Assembly (NCBI GenBank): GCA_036571765.1
Contig: BROE01000003.1
Coordinates: 8,925,732-8,989,731, forward strand
Source of the DNA: Plecoglossus altivelis
Lineage: Eukaryota > Chordata > Actinopteri > Osmeriformes > Plecoglossidae
Length of the DNA: 64,000 bases
Direction: 5' to 3'
Made by a program: the position numbers and the translations under genes. Shown piece after piece: positions 26,141 to 36,883 of this stretch (within the stretch, counting starts at the first letter, position 1; each line of letters opens with the position of its first letter). The notes under the pieces are model-generated. The model worked only from the letters and a program-made list of their open reading frames with translations, made no database searches and was not told where the DNA came from.

Positions 26141-26418
26141 CTCAATGACCTACACGACAATTAGTTGGAAGCTATCGCCCCGCGACGCCCGCAACATTGT
26201 TGTTGACAAGGCCCTTTAAGCCAGACAGCGATATCAGTGAGCCCTCAGTTTTAATACTTGAGCTAAAACTCTACAGCGATATCAGCAAGCCTAAAAACCC
26301 AGGCTATTTTTTGGCTAGGACCTACCAACACATCTTAATCCGCTTTGCAGGTGTGTTCCCCTGTCTTTTGGTGTGCAGTCTCATTAGCCATTACCTGGCA
26401 TCATGAAACCGAGTATCT

Positions 26419-26510
26419 AAATCAGGGGCGTCCAATCCTGGTCCTCGAGGGTCACTGTCCTGAACGTTTTATGTTTCCCTGCTCCAGCATACCTGATTCT
26501 AATGAATGGG
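26419..26510. repeat. Short interspersed repeat fragment (hAT-type terminus)
   Basis: The sequence starts CAGGGGCGTCCAATCCTGGT. From memory this resembles an abundant teleost repeat with a CAGGGGTGTCCAA-type terminus usually classed with non-autonomous hAT elements. No second terminus or target duplication was found, so it is a fragment. Confidence 0.4.
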
Positions 26511-26511
26511 A

Positions 26512-28036
26512 CGTTATGGAATCTGGAATCTGCTGTGGAATCTCTGTGGAATCTCAGATCCAAATGGAAGGAGTTCATTCAGTGCATGTTTCCCAAATCA
26601 GGATATTCCTTCGCTTCATCACACCAGAACTGTGAAAGATTTGTCTTCACTCCACAGATTGAGGCTACATCCATCAGATTTTCCTAAAGTCTGGTAGGAA
26701 TGTTGTTATCCATCCTTTCAGTCATGAAAGGATTACGGACCCAGTCAAGTTTGGCAGATTTGCTCTCAATATCAGGGAAGTAGTAGTTGAACTCACTGTT
26801 GAGTCTGGATAACTGTGCTTACTAGTTGCATAGGGAAGTCGTGGCCTAATGGTTAGGGAGTCGGGCTTGTAACCTGCAAGTTCAATTCTCGCACCGGCAG
26901 GAATTGAAGGTGGGGATTGTATAAACAGCACTCTCTCTGCCTTCGATACCATGACTGAGGTGCCCTTGAGCAAGGCACCAAACCCCCAATTGCTTCCCAG
27001 GCGCTGGAGCAATAGCTGCCCACTGCTCCGGGTGTATGTTCACTGTGTGTGCGTGTGGTTGCCCACTACTCACTGCTGTGTGTGCACTTGGATGGGTTAA
27101 ATGCAGAGGTAAATTTCGAGTATGGGTAACCATACTTGACAATACGTCACTTCACTTCACTTGTCTGTCAACATCACCTGCAGAAAGGTAGTTGTGGAGC
27201 TGCTGGAAACAACTTGTGTTCCCATATTGGTATTTATTCTCCCACAGTTTGATCTTCTTCATGAATCCACACACTTGGTCTTGCATGTTTAGGATGTGTG
27301 TGACTTTACCCTGTAAAGTTAAATTCAGGTCGGGGTTTACTTACTTAATCTGCGCTGTTAATCCTTTCACGGAGTCATTAATGCTGCACCATCCGTGCAC
27401 ACGTGAATTTAGGACTTCCAATCCAGATTGTGCTGTGAGAAAAAGGTGTCGATTACGTGAAGGACACCTTTACCAGTAGTGCTTCCCGTTAGTTTCCTGC
27501 AGAAAAGAATGTGCTCGTTAATTTCAGAAATGCCTCTGTATAACATAAACGCAATAAAAATGGGTTTCCAACAGCAGCGCGAATAAACAAGCAAGTTAAA
27601 CTTTTCCACGACTTCATCGACCATATCAACGGCCATGTCATCAATACTAAGGCATGCTGTGTTATTGGACAATGGTACCGTTTTCAGAGTATCAGCTGTT
27701 TTCTTACCAGTCATTGTTTCTGCAACAATTATAGCATCAGTCAAAATGAGCTCTTCAGCAAGAGTTAATGTCTAAACGTCTTCGGACGTTAAACCGAAAA
27801 AGACATACTGTTCATTAAATTGCCGGTACTTTGACTTCAACTTTCTTTCTTTTTTCCTTGGGTTCAATTGAGCTGTCTCTAGCACTGCTGTTTGCTTTTT
27901 TAACCATTCATCCATATATTAACGGAATAGTTTCCATATTATAACATGATTCTAATGTTTCGAGAATCACCCGACGTACCCCCTGGGGACTGCTTACGTA
28001 CCCCTAAGGGTACACGTGATTCCGTTTGAGAAACAG
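26512..28036 (-). mobile_element. Decayed hAT transposase gene (ZBED5/SCAND3-like), interrupted by a SINE
   Basis: Read on the minus strand, 27960-27190 encodes pieces typical of ZBED5/SCAND3-like hAT transposases: an N-terminal basic KERKLKSKYRQFNEQYVFFG segment, then AEELIL, TVPLSNNTACLSIDDMA, ILFCRKLTGSTTGKGV, FFSQHNLDW, and a degraded CTDGAA region. The reading resumes at about 26820-26560 with a C-terminal segment (FNYYFPDIESK, DWVRNPFM, VASICGVKTNLSQFWCDEAK, EYPDLGNM). Stops interrupt both halves. A SINE (26829-27162) sits exactly between them. A hAT-like right end with flanking GAGAAACAG lies near 28036; the left end was not identified. The element cannot encode an active transposase. 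Confidence 0.75.
26829..27162 (+). mobile_element. tRNA-derived SINE
   Basis: The head looks like a tRNA gene with RNA polymerase III promoter boxes: box A-like GTGGCCTAATGGTTAGGGAG at about 26840 and box B-like AGTTCAATTCTC at about 26880. The body includes CCTTGAGCAAGGCACC and GTGTGCACTTGGATGGGTTAA, which from memory occur in widespread teleost SINEs. It ends in a short CACTT repeat. It is inserted in the decayed hAT transposase, so it is younger than that element. I did not find a clean target-site duplication. Confidence 0.8.
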
Positions 28037-28150
28037 TATAGTAGGCTGCAGCTGGTCTGATCACACTCCGAAGCAGAAGGTGGCGGTAACGCACCTATAA
28101 ACTGAAATCAACCGTCGTAAAATCTCGGAACCTATCGCAAGAAAAAGAAG

Positions 28151-31062
28151 ATGACTACAGACGATTTGAAAACGAATTATGTTAAGGATTTTGATTTCAA
28201 TTTACAAATATACAAGAATACCTTGGATGCAATTTGTGAGAAGGTGATGGTGGCGCACCTACTAACATTAAACAAAACAGTCAGCAAGAAAAGCTTTGTC
28301 AATGGCTCAATCTATCGACGAATATATGGCGCGAAATAAAAAAAATGCTGTTAGCGAACACGTTCATTATATTAATTTCTCCCTAACCTCTTTCCATTAT
28401 TAGTATTCAAAACTGCAAGACGATGTGGACATAGACCTGAGGTCGACGCCTAAAGGTTTGCAAATAAGACAAGAAGTGTTATGGTTTCATAAACGTTGGT
28501 ATACTATGCTAACTAGTGATCCAGATAGACCTATTCATTGACATCCATTCCTTGCCTCAGACTATAATGGTCCTTGGAGGCTTTTCGAACTGTAAATGCT
28601 GTTTGTTAAAATGTTTTCATCGTGTGCCATCTCCATGGGATTACGAAGGGAGAGCTTCACACATCAATCGTTCAAAAAGAGAACGGTTAAAGGTCTGTAT
28701 GGGCGACTAACATGATTTGAAATCAAACATTGTCAGCCACTAACACTGGGCTCGCATGACGTTTTCTTTCCCCTGTTATAGGATTCAGCAGCGTCAAGAC
28801 AGCTACGAGGTACACTCACTCCATTTCCAAATACTCTTTTATCTCAGTCAAGGGTCTCACTTTCCTTTCGCGGTCTAATGTGCTAACAATGGGTCATTGT
28901 TTTTCAACAGCGCACAACACCTCCGATGCTGATCAGGTAAGGTTCTCAGATAAGTTCCACAACAAATGTTATGTTTGCATCCCATTATCATAGGTGTTTT
29001 TTTGGTGCTGTGCTTCAAAACAGATTGATGTCTTAGCTGAGGATCAGGATGTCAACCATGACCAGGATGTCAACCATGACCATTCCGACCAAGATTATGA
29101 CAAAGACGGCATTAAGGGCAAGTCCAACATATGAACCCTAGTCATGTCATGCTATCACAGTGATACCATATAGCACATAAATCACAAACTGCGTTGTTCA
29201 CACAGCAGCGTAGCCATAACAACCATGTGCCGTATTGTTGGCAGATGAGTCTGTACGGGATGACATTGAGCTGACCCAGAGTTCTGTGAACGAGACCCAG
29301 GGCAGCCTGCTGTTAGGCCCGGCTCAGCCAGAAGATCATGACAAGGACCTGGAGGAGAGCTTGAGCAGCCACAACAGCAGCCTCCTGGACGTGTATCCCA
29401 GCATGCTCAGCAAAATCAGACAGGCCTGGCGCTGCCAGCTGACGACAGACACGGCAGGCTCGGTCCTGAAGAGGTACCGCCAGATGAGGCAGTTGTCCGG
29501 CAGGAGAACCAACAGCGGCGCCTACGCCCCCCTGGCGCAGAGTGACAAGAAGCTGAAATTTGCCCTCAACAAAACCGTCATCATTCCTCGTAAAAAGAAA
29601 AAAATGAGAGAGAGAGAAAAGCCCCAGAAGCCCAGCCAGTCAGTGTCTTCGCCTGTGAAGATGATTGATGCAAGCGTCCAGACTCCCCAGCGCCTCTGGG
29701 ATCACCACACTGAAGGGAAGTCCCCAAGCAGAGGGACGGAGTCCAAGAGAAAACGTCGCCCCATCCTGGTGATGGACTTCTCGGAGCCTGCATCTTCGCA
29801 CGACTTCCCTGATCTAAACGAGACCATATGCGACTCACCCCCCAAACAGGAGCCTCCTATTGTGGTGCTTACCCCCACCAGGTCTGCCTATCCTGTGGCT
29901 GGAACATCTGGAACACAACTAATGAGGCCTGTTTCAAACAGGGAGGCCCTGTCCAATCTCCTTTCTCATAAGAGATTAACCGCTGGATGCCGAATGGTTG
30001 GCCCGGCACCCTTGATCCCCAAGTGCCCCAATGCCTGTTGCTCCCCTATTATGGAGGAGCCTTTCACACGGCATCATCACGCTTCTCCCACCAGCCACAT
30101 CAGAAGCCCCCTGTCTGCCCCAACGACGCCACTCCGCTCTCTCCAGAGCCCTGTCTCATCACTCAGGTCTCTTTACCCCAGTGACTCCCACTGGCTCACC
30201 CAGGCCAATCTCTCCACTTCCCAGGGGCCTGGGCCAGACCAGCAGCAGCTCAAGCCTAGCCTCTCCCTGGACTCGCCAGGCTCTTTCCTCACTAAGAGGC
30301 GTTCCTCAGAGCAGATTGACGAGGAGTTCAAGAAAGTCTACCGCATGTTTGTTTGCCAAACACAATCCCCTCTCCAGCACAACCCTCACTGCCGCTTCTG
30401 CGAGAGGAAGGTGAAGAGCGAGGGGCAGTCGTCTTCCGCGCTGGCTGCCCTGGCCCTCTCTCCCTACCACCTGAAGAAGCGCCACAGGGAGCCAGAGCAA
30501 GACCAGTCTCCCCGGGCCAAACGTCCCAGGGACAGCTGCTTCGCAAACTCCCCGGGGTCTCTGCGCCAGAGGAAGGCTTTGTTGAGGATCCAGTATCGCA
30601 CCAGTCGTTTTCTGTCCAGTCTCGCAGAGCCCTCCTCCGACTCAGCTGGCAGGAACCGCAACGCGCCGGCCTTGGACCAGGCACGTGCCACACTGCAGGC
30701 CAGGTTAAGTCTGCAGTTTCCTGCCTTGGTAAGCCTAACGATATCTAACATTTACAATAAATAATCAAATTTACATCGTGTTATCCCTTGAAATGTATAG
30801 AAGGTTTTGAAACATGTTTTCCTGGTGTCCTCTTTCCTATTTAGAAAGAAGAGTACAACCAATTTGTCAGACAATATCAAGGTTTGTTTGATTGGACATC
30901 AGGTGGTGACTGAGCATATTGAGGTAGATTGCACAGTCAAGTTCCGTAACACTAACCTGATGCTGTGACTTTGCAGGACTGTCTCCCGAATCTTCAGAAG
31001 GGAGCGACCACCCCTCAAGGCTGGTGTCCAGTTTGTCAAGAAGAAGGCTGCTCTATAGATAG
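28151..31062 (+). CDS. hjurp: HJURP-like CENP-A chaperone (Scm3 family)
   Basis: Eight exons join to 630 aa: 28151-28243, 28404-28455, 28789-28809, 28911-28936, 29024-29117, 29245-30728, 30845-30881, 30977-31062. HJURP deposits the centromeric histone CENP-A in the nucleus. The N-terminus has an Scm3-like helix (YKNTLDAICEKYSKLQDD, then L.STPK), matching the pattern of human HJURP (LIEKY...TP.G). Residues about 115-145 contain LLDVYPSMLSKIRQAWR, like the human DLYAGMLHSMSRLL region. Near residue 450 is SSEQIDEEFKKVYRMF, and the last 40 residues have EEYNQFVRQYQGLSPES; both resemble the repeated human HJURP C-terminal motif. Basic and Ser/Pro-rich stretches lie between. Exon 3 needs a non-first AG (28788 or 28791), and the intron after 29117 is of GC-AG type. 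HJURP evolves fast, so the family call rests on weak motifs in the right order. Confidence 0.72.
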
Positions 31063-31211
31063 TCTTGTTTCTTCACTGTTCTCTCAGTCCTTAGGACATT
31101 CATGTTACTTTGCAATGTCTAAATGGAAAATGATTATTTTATGGAAATGTTTCAATATGGGAGGGGTTTGGTTAAAGTTGGACCTGCCTTTTAAGTGTTA
31201 TGTTTCATATA

Positions 31212-31217
31212 AATAAA
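31212..31217 (+). terminator. hjurp: Polyadenylation signal (AATAAA) of hjurp-like gene
   Basis: Canonical AATAAA about 150 nt after the stop codon at 31062, followed by AT-rich sequence. Confidence 0.75.
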
Positions 31218-32860
31218 AAATATTATAATAATAAGACAATATTAATTTCTTATCTTACATTTGCATTTTTATGAAACATCTGATGTTATGTAAAGCCCTA
31301 ATTACAGGGAAGAAAACTGAAGTTATACAATTATTTGGACAGATTTTGAGCCAAACAGCTCCATACTAGCCAGTGAAATGTAGTGTAAAAGTTTAGAAGA
31401 TCTCAATGTTCTGAAGAAAGTTCTAAGTCTCTTTTTGTCTCTTTTTGAAGTTTTACATGTTCTCCAAGAGGAGAGAGTTTTTAAGTCCTAGGAGGTAACA
31501 TTTTCTAGGTCAAAAAACAGCACTGGAACTCAGCAAAGTTTGATGCAAAGTGTTTATTGGTCTTCAAGGTGACAAAAAGTCCAACTTTAGTGTGATCCCA
31601 GGATCAGAACATTTTTCTCCATACATTCATTTTTATAATGTAGTTTCCCCCTTATTATCTTGTGTTATTTTACTATTGGTGACTTCTCTTGGTCACAGTG
31701 TCTACGCTTCATCATACAATTGGTCCCTGTCCCCTTAGATTTTCTTATTACACATATAAATATATATATACAATTCTGAACCTGACAATTGCTGCTGTAA
31801 CTTCTTGCATGGACTCTGGGACTCTGGTCTGAGAATGTAGTTTGTGGTCTCATTGGGACTAGGGTAATCAGCTAAGCTTAGTATGGACAGGCCTTCTGTC
31901 CCTCTAATTGGGGCAGTGCTCATCCTTGGAGAAGGCTGTGGGGGATAAGGCCCTTGGTCTCAGCCTCACATCTCACATAGTAAGTTATGGTTCAGGCCCA
32001 ACTCTACAATGGATCTAGGCCGAGATATACCAATTGATAAGATTAGAAGTCGCTATCAGTGACATGATTTTTTTGCTCTGTTCCTATGGGGCAAAGGAGA
32101 CACGCAGGCATGTTGATGTCATGCGGACAGCTTTTGTAACAAATCATGGTCGTAGGCGTTTACCCCACTTGCCACTTTATGACTGCGAGGCTGGATACTT
32201 ACTGACTAGTGAGCCAGTTCCTTTGTCAGACTGCTTCTAGGTCTCCTCAGTGTGAAGTCCTCCATCTGCTGAACACTGTTGCAGGTGAGATACACACTGT
32301 GATATGCCACATGATCTTGTCACAGTTTGAGGATGTGATGAGTTAATAGGTTAAGAATACTTTGACTCCAGAGATTGTTTCATTTTGATCACTTAAAGAT
32401 AGTTCTGGTGTCGCTACGATAACCTTTCCACAACTGTGAGAAAAATCATAATTTAAATCAGAACAATCAAGCGTGTGTGATTCCAATGCAAAAAAGGTTT
32501 ATATATGATGAAATACCTTTTTCAGATTATTGATTGTATCTGTATTTTAGTGTGAGAGCTTAGTTGGGAATTTGGGTTTGCCAGAATAATCCAGTACTTG
32601 AGGACCCCCCTCCCCTCTCCCAAGACATGTAATGCCTGAATGAGAGAAAAACCCCTTCAAATATGTTCCCTCTGGCAAATCCAGCCACAGAATATCTTGT
32701 TTAACAATAAGGCGTTGTACATACAGTATACACAGATGGTCCCCACTTTAGGAAACTCGCGTTTGAGCGTATTTTTAAGGAGGTCATATATTCTCCTGGA
32801 CAAAACTTAAATAAAATGTGTTAGTAAAGAATTACCAACGTACGCCCTGTGTCTGATTTT
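31218..32860. other. Intergenic, no gene recognised
   Basis: AT-rich DNA between the hjurp-like 3' end and an unassigned exon cluster. I see no long repeat with identifiable ends and no convincing exon. Upstream exons of the cluster beginning near 32882 may be hidden here. Confidence 0.5.
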
Positions 32861-32881
32861 ATGATCGGTGTTGTGCTAGGC

Positions 32882-33640
32882 CTCAATGCTGCCCCATTGA
32901 GAAACGATGTTGTAGCTCCACCAAGAGGCATGGTTCACAATGACCAGCTGATTCTTCCCATGGGAATCCCAGCCTACAAGCAGCACAGACAGACAACCAA
33001 ACCTTCCAGATGCTTCCTGGTGGACCTGAACACTGACCTGCTCAAGGAACACACCAGTGAGATGGAGAGAAGGGTGGGGCATGGTAAGAACAATACACAA
33101 CCGGCACCTGACTGCATTTAAACCTCTTTTGCACACATTAACGCACCATACCACCTAACTGCTGTCAAGCTATATAACTTCACAGCACAGTGACTGTCTT
33201 TGAACACAGACTCCTATTTGACTCACTTATCTCCACATTCAGAATATCCATATATTTCTCCTTTTCTCAATTTCTCCCCAGCGTTTCAGTCTCCCTCTGT
33301 GGGCTCGTTCAGACAGGACGTCCTGAACTCTCTGCATGCTACAGCAAACAGAAAGACCGGGAACATCATCCATGCGGTCGGGGACATTGAGACAAACTTA
33401 ACTTTGAACTCTGCAGGTGAGTGTGCATGTCACGATGTAGACCCACCAGGAGTGTGCGCGCGTGTGTGTGCCTTGTGTAGTAGTAGCAATGCGATAGTAG
33501 CACTTAGGATAGACAACTGGTCTTTGCTCTTTCATCTGTAGTAGGACATCTATTGATCTGCTATTGATGATGCCCTCTCCAGGCCCAGTGGAGGTGCCAG
33601 TCAAGATGAGAGAGGCAGGCTGGGTGAGGGAGAGGGTGAG
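32882..33640 (+). CDS. Unrecognised gene, exon cluster copy 1 (partial)
   Basis: Three consecutive exon-like segments keep one frame across consensus splice sites. The first is about 32882-33082, ending in LLKEHTSEMERRV and a GTAAGA donor in phase 1. The second is 33283-33415: acceptor CCCCAG, contains SFRQDVLNSLHATANRKTGN, donor GTGAGT. The third is about 33584-33640: acceptor CTCCAG, PVEVPVKMREAGWVRER. All junctions are phase 1, and the donor and acceptor matches are good, which argues for a real gene. The 5' end of the first exon is uncertain. I do not recognise the family. A diverged copy of the first two segments follows immediately. Confidence 0.45.
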
Positions 33641-33643
33641 TCT

Positions 33644-34000
33644 AACTCGCAGTGTCCCAGTGGAGCAGCGCAGACAGGAACCTTCCAGACGCCTCTGGCC
33701 TGCTCAAGGAACACACCAGTGAGATGAAGAGAAGGGTGGAAAAGGGTAGGTTTTCCTTAATTTTAGGCAGCGGTCATTTCTGTTTGGTTGGTTGTTTAAT
33801 GACATGTTTATTATGTAATTTCTCAACCACAAGGTACTTATTCTCTCTTTCTTCACCATCTCTCCCCAGTGTATGTTCCTCCCTCCATGGACTTATTCAG
33901 ACAAGAAATACACAACTCTCAGGCCACACTGGTGGACACCAGGACAGGAAATATCCATCAGGGAGTCGGAGAGGAACTTCTTGTTGAAGCTGCAGGGTGA
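33644..34000 (+). CDS. Unrecognised gene, duplicated exon pair (copy 2)
   Basis: This is a second copy of the preceding exon pair. At 33700-33747 it encodes LLKEHTSEMKRRVEK before a GTAGGT donor, nearly identical to copy 1. At 33870-34000 it encodes PPSMDLFRQEIHNS and DTRTGNIHQGVGEE, matching SFRQDVLNS and KTGNIIHAVGD in copy 1, with the same CCCCAG acceptor and GTGAGT donor. Compared with copy 1, the first exon lacks 17 bases between CCTTCCAGA and CCTGCTCAAGG, which shifts its upstream frame. The second copy is therefore either partly decayed or uses a different upstream join. It lies about 600 bp from copy 1 in direct orientation. Confidence 0.45.
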
Positions 34001-34535
34001 GTGTGTGTGCAAAGCTAAAACAACAACTACAAAAAAAGAGAAAGCAACTCTGTGTGTTCCTATGAATGAAAACCCCCTTTTCTGGTTCAGATGTCTCCAA
34101 AGTTCAAGATCAGTTAAGACACAGGGTGTTGGGGAGGTCATTAATGTCTGCTTCTACCACTTCAACCCGACTCCAATGACCTTCAGCCAAGCAGAGGTGA
34201 ATTCCTACCACACAGACATCAGCGCTAGCTAGCAAATCTAATCTGATCTCAAGATTGTCACCGACATGATAGTTAATTGCCTGTGATCTAGTGATTACCT
34301 TTACCTAGCTTGTGGTTATGAGACATGTGTTATAACATAATCCCCTTTTAACGAGTATTAGACTGTCGTTTAAGTGTTGTACTCAGGGCTGTGCCAAGGA
34401 GTGGCACCTTCCTCTTTTTCCCCCTGAGGCTGTAGCTGCTCTACACAAAGTTGGTGGCTAATGCCCGCATCACCCTCCTCACGCACTCTCCAGGGTTGGA
34501 GCCACGTATGAGGCTAAGACGGTTGGTCTAAGATA

Positions 34536-36067
34536 CAGTTGAGGCCAAAATTATTAGCCCCCCAGGACGTTTGGAACATTTTCCTAAAGATCTTTCCAAT
34601 GTTTGCAGCATTGATCAAACTTGATATAATCAAACATTCACCAGTGCTATTTAAGTAGCTTTTGGTACATTTTGGATTTTGGCTTTCAAAACACACCTAA
34701 ATAATCAAACCGTTTTCAAGCCACACCTGTGCAGTCAATTGCCTTCCCAACAACACCTGAGCGTTCAATAATCATTAATGGACTCCAAGGAACAGGGCAC
34801 TTCAACACATTATTGGGAGAGACTACTTTTACCCGCTATGCCAAAGACAAAGGAAATCAGTCTTCAGCTCAGAAAGAAGATAGTAGAGACTGATGATAAG
34901 GGGGAAGGCTATACTGCCCTTCCCAAGCATTTCACAGTGTCTTGAACCGCTGTACGTTGCATCATTGCCAAGTACAAGGAGACAAATTCTGTAAGAAAAA
35001 CCCTGGGCGTGGTCGTAAGCGCAAAACTTCAAAAGCTATGGAGAGGAAAATAGTCACAGATGTCAGCTTCATGCCCCGGACATCTGCCAAGGTGATTGTT
35101 GCTGACCTGGCTTCTTCTGGAGTTGATGTTTCACAGAACACAGTTCTGAAGGCTCTTCAACGTGGTGGGCTTCAGGGCCATTTTCCCAGGCGAACCCCTT
35201 CACTCAAACAGCGGCACATAACAGCCAGACTGAGGTTTGCCCGTGAACATTTGAAAGGTAAAGATGAATTTTGAATTTTGGGAGTCTTGACTTTGGTCTG
35301 ATGAGACTAAACTAGAACTGTTGGGCACATGGATGTTGCTTATGTTTGGCAAAGAAAGGGTGAGCCCTTCAACCCTATGAACACAGTTTCCACAGTTTAA
35401 CATGGTGGTGGTAGCATCATGCTGTGGGGCTGTTTTGCAGCCTCAGACACAGGGAGCCTTGTTGGGTGCATGGCATCATGAAAAAAGAAAATTATTTTGA
35501 CATTTTGAGGGAGAATATGCAGAAATCTACTCGTAGTCTAGCCTTAGGTCATCGCTGGATCTTCCAACAAGACAATGACCCAAAGCATACATCGAAATGT
35601 GTCCAACAGTTCCTGAAGAATACCAAAAACAAGGTCCTGGAGTAGCCCGCACAGAGCACAGACCTTAATCATATTGAGAATCTGTGGCGAGTGCTCAAAG
35701 TGCATGTCCATGCTCGGAAAACATGTAATTTGGACCTGCTGGAGTAATATGCAATGGAAGATAAAGATAGGCTAAAATCCCTCAGGAGACCTTTGCCAAC
35801 CTTGTAAAGAACTACTCAAAGAGGTTGTCAATTGTGGCTCAGAAAGGGTACACTATTGACTATTAATGACCAGTGGGCTAATAATTGGACATTACATTTT
35901 TGACATTAAATTCACTTTTCAATTGAATATCCTAATCAAACTTAGTGGACATTTTGTTGTATTTTGGAAACAAATACACTATATGTTAATGGAGTTAATA
36001 TGATTCAATGGAGAAATCAAGAGTTTAGTCTAATTTCATAAGGAGGTTAATACTTTTGGCATCAATG
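34536..36067 (+). mobile_element. Decayed Tc1-like DNA transposon
   Basis: The ends are imperfect inverted repeats: CAGTTGAGGCCAAAATTATT at 34536 and, on the other strand at 36067, CATTGATGCCAAAAGTATTA. Both are flanked by TA, the Tc1/mariner target. Inside, reading plus, are remnants of a Tc1 transposase: a start near 34840 (MPKTKEISLQLRKKI), a GRKRKTS nuclear-signal-like segment, SDETK (first Asp region) near 35300, WIFQQDNDPKHTSK (second Asp) near 35560, and HIENLWRVLK (Glu) near 35675. The pieces lie in different frames with stops, so the element is inactive. Its insertion separates the exon cluster at 33-34 kb from coding-like sequence at 36.1-36.7 kb. Confidence 0.9.
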
Positions 36068-36544
36068 TATCAACCAGATATTTTTTTTCTCATGCAGAAC
36101 GAGTCAGATCTTCTGGTCAGATACTCCTTTGGATTTACGACACTCTCAACTCCCCCCTTGGAAACCCTGCCCCCCCTTCCTCGTCAGATGTCCCTCCCCC
36201 CCTTGGAGACCCTGCCCCCCCTTCCTTGTCGTATGTCTCTTCCCCCCTTGGAGACCCTGCCCCCCCTTGAAGACCCTGCCCCCCCTTCCTCGTCAGATGT
36301 CCCTTCCCCCCCTTGGAGACCCTGCCCCACCTGCCCCTGTGCTTATCAGCCCTTGGAGTGGTCTGAAACTCCCCCTTCTTTCCCTGGAGACACAGCTCCC
36401 ATCACCCATACATCATTTGGACCTTGAGACTCTATCCTGGACTCCCCCCCTCCCTCTCTCTATGCCCATCACCAGACCTGTGGGTCTTCTCTGCCCCACC
36501 CCACGAAACCCGTTCACATGTGACACCTTGTATTTCTCACACAG
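36068..36544 (+). repeat. C-rich minisatellite within an exon-like segment
   Basis: A strong acceptor (T-run, then TCATGCAG) at about 36098 is followed by an open segment that runs into a proline-coding tandem array at about 36155-36335. The array unit is about 48 bp, built on CCCCCCTTGGAGACCCTGCC and TTCCTCGTCAGATGTCCC, with roughly three full copies and one shortened copy. Two of the three frames stay open for more than 100 codons because the unit is C-rich, so openness here is weak evidence for coding. Confidence 0.6.
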
Positions 36545-36685
36545 AAAAATCTCCAGGACAATGTACAACAAGTTGCGCCGCTAATAGAGCAATCAAGCGA
36601 GTTCCCCATAGAGTTCAGAAGGCCCTGCCACGCACCAGTATATCTAATAAAAAATGTGGCTACCAAACAGCCAATCAGAAAATAG
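36545..36685 (+). CDS. Possible terminal coding exon, unrecognised
   Basis: An acceptor (TCTCACACAG) is followed by 46 codons and a TAG. The peptide has normal composition: it begins KNLQDNVQQVAPLIEQ, then FPIEFRRPCHAPVYL, and ends KQPIRK. An AATAAA lies near 36650, within the segment. It may be the last exon of the unassigned gene at 32.8-34.0 kb, with the Tc1 element sitting in an intron between them, but I cannot join the frames with certainty. No family is recognised. Confidence 0.3.
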   Translation, partial: KNLQDNVQQVAPLIEQSSEFPIEFRRPCHAPVYLIKNVATKQPIRK

Positions 36686-36883
36686 AATTTCTGTATCCAG
36701 GTCAGATTTAGATATTCCCAACGTTTACGTTCTCCTTTACACACGACACATTCTGTTTTCTGTATTCTTCTAAATCTTATATTCTGGCATGTGATCGCCC
36801 CCCCCCCTGGAGGGCAAAAGTCCGCCAACCAGGAAGCAAATACTACTTTCTTCATTAAAGTATTTTGCTTTTATATAGCCAAA

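Larger units (their letters stand above)
24949..28150. other. Divergent intergenic region between cfap161 and hjurp-like gene
   Basis: The two genes are transcribed away from each other, about 3.2 kb apart. The gap is mostly repeat-derived: a dispersed duplicated segment (25470-26140), a hAT-derived patch at 26419-26510, and a decayed hAT transposase split by a SINE (26512-28036). About 70 bases before the HJURP-like ATG is a CpG-containing stretch (GGTGGCGGTAACGCACC) that could be its core promoter. I see no TATA box. Confidence 0.6.

Noticed and set aside
33637..33662. A GTGAGT...CCCAG intron between exon segments at 33.6 kb
   Set aside because: It would be only about 25 nt, too short for a vertebrate spliceosomal intron.
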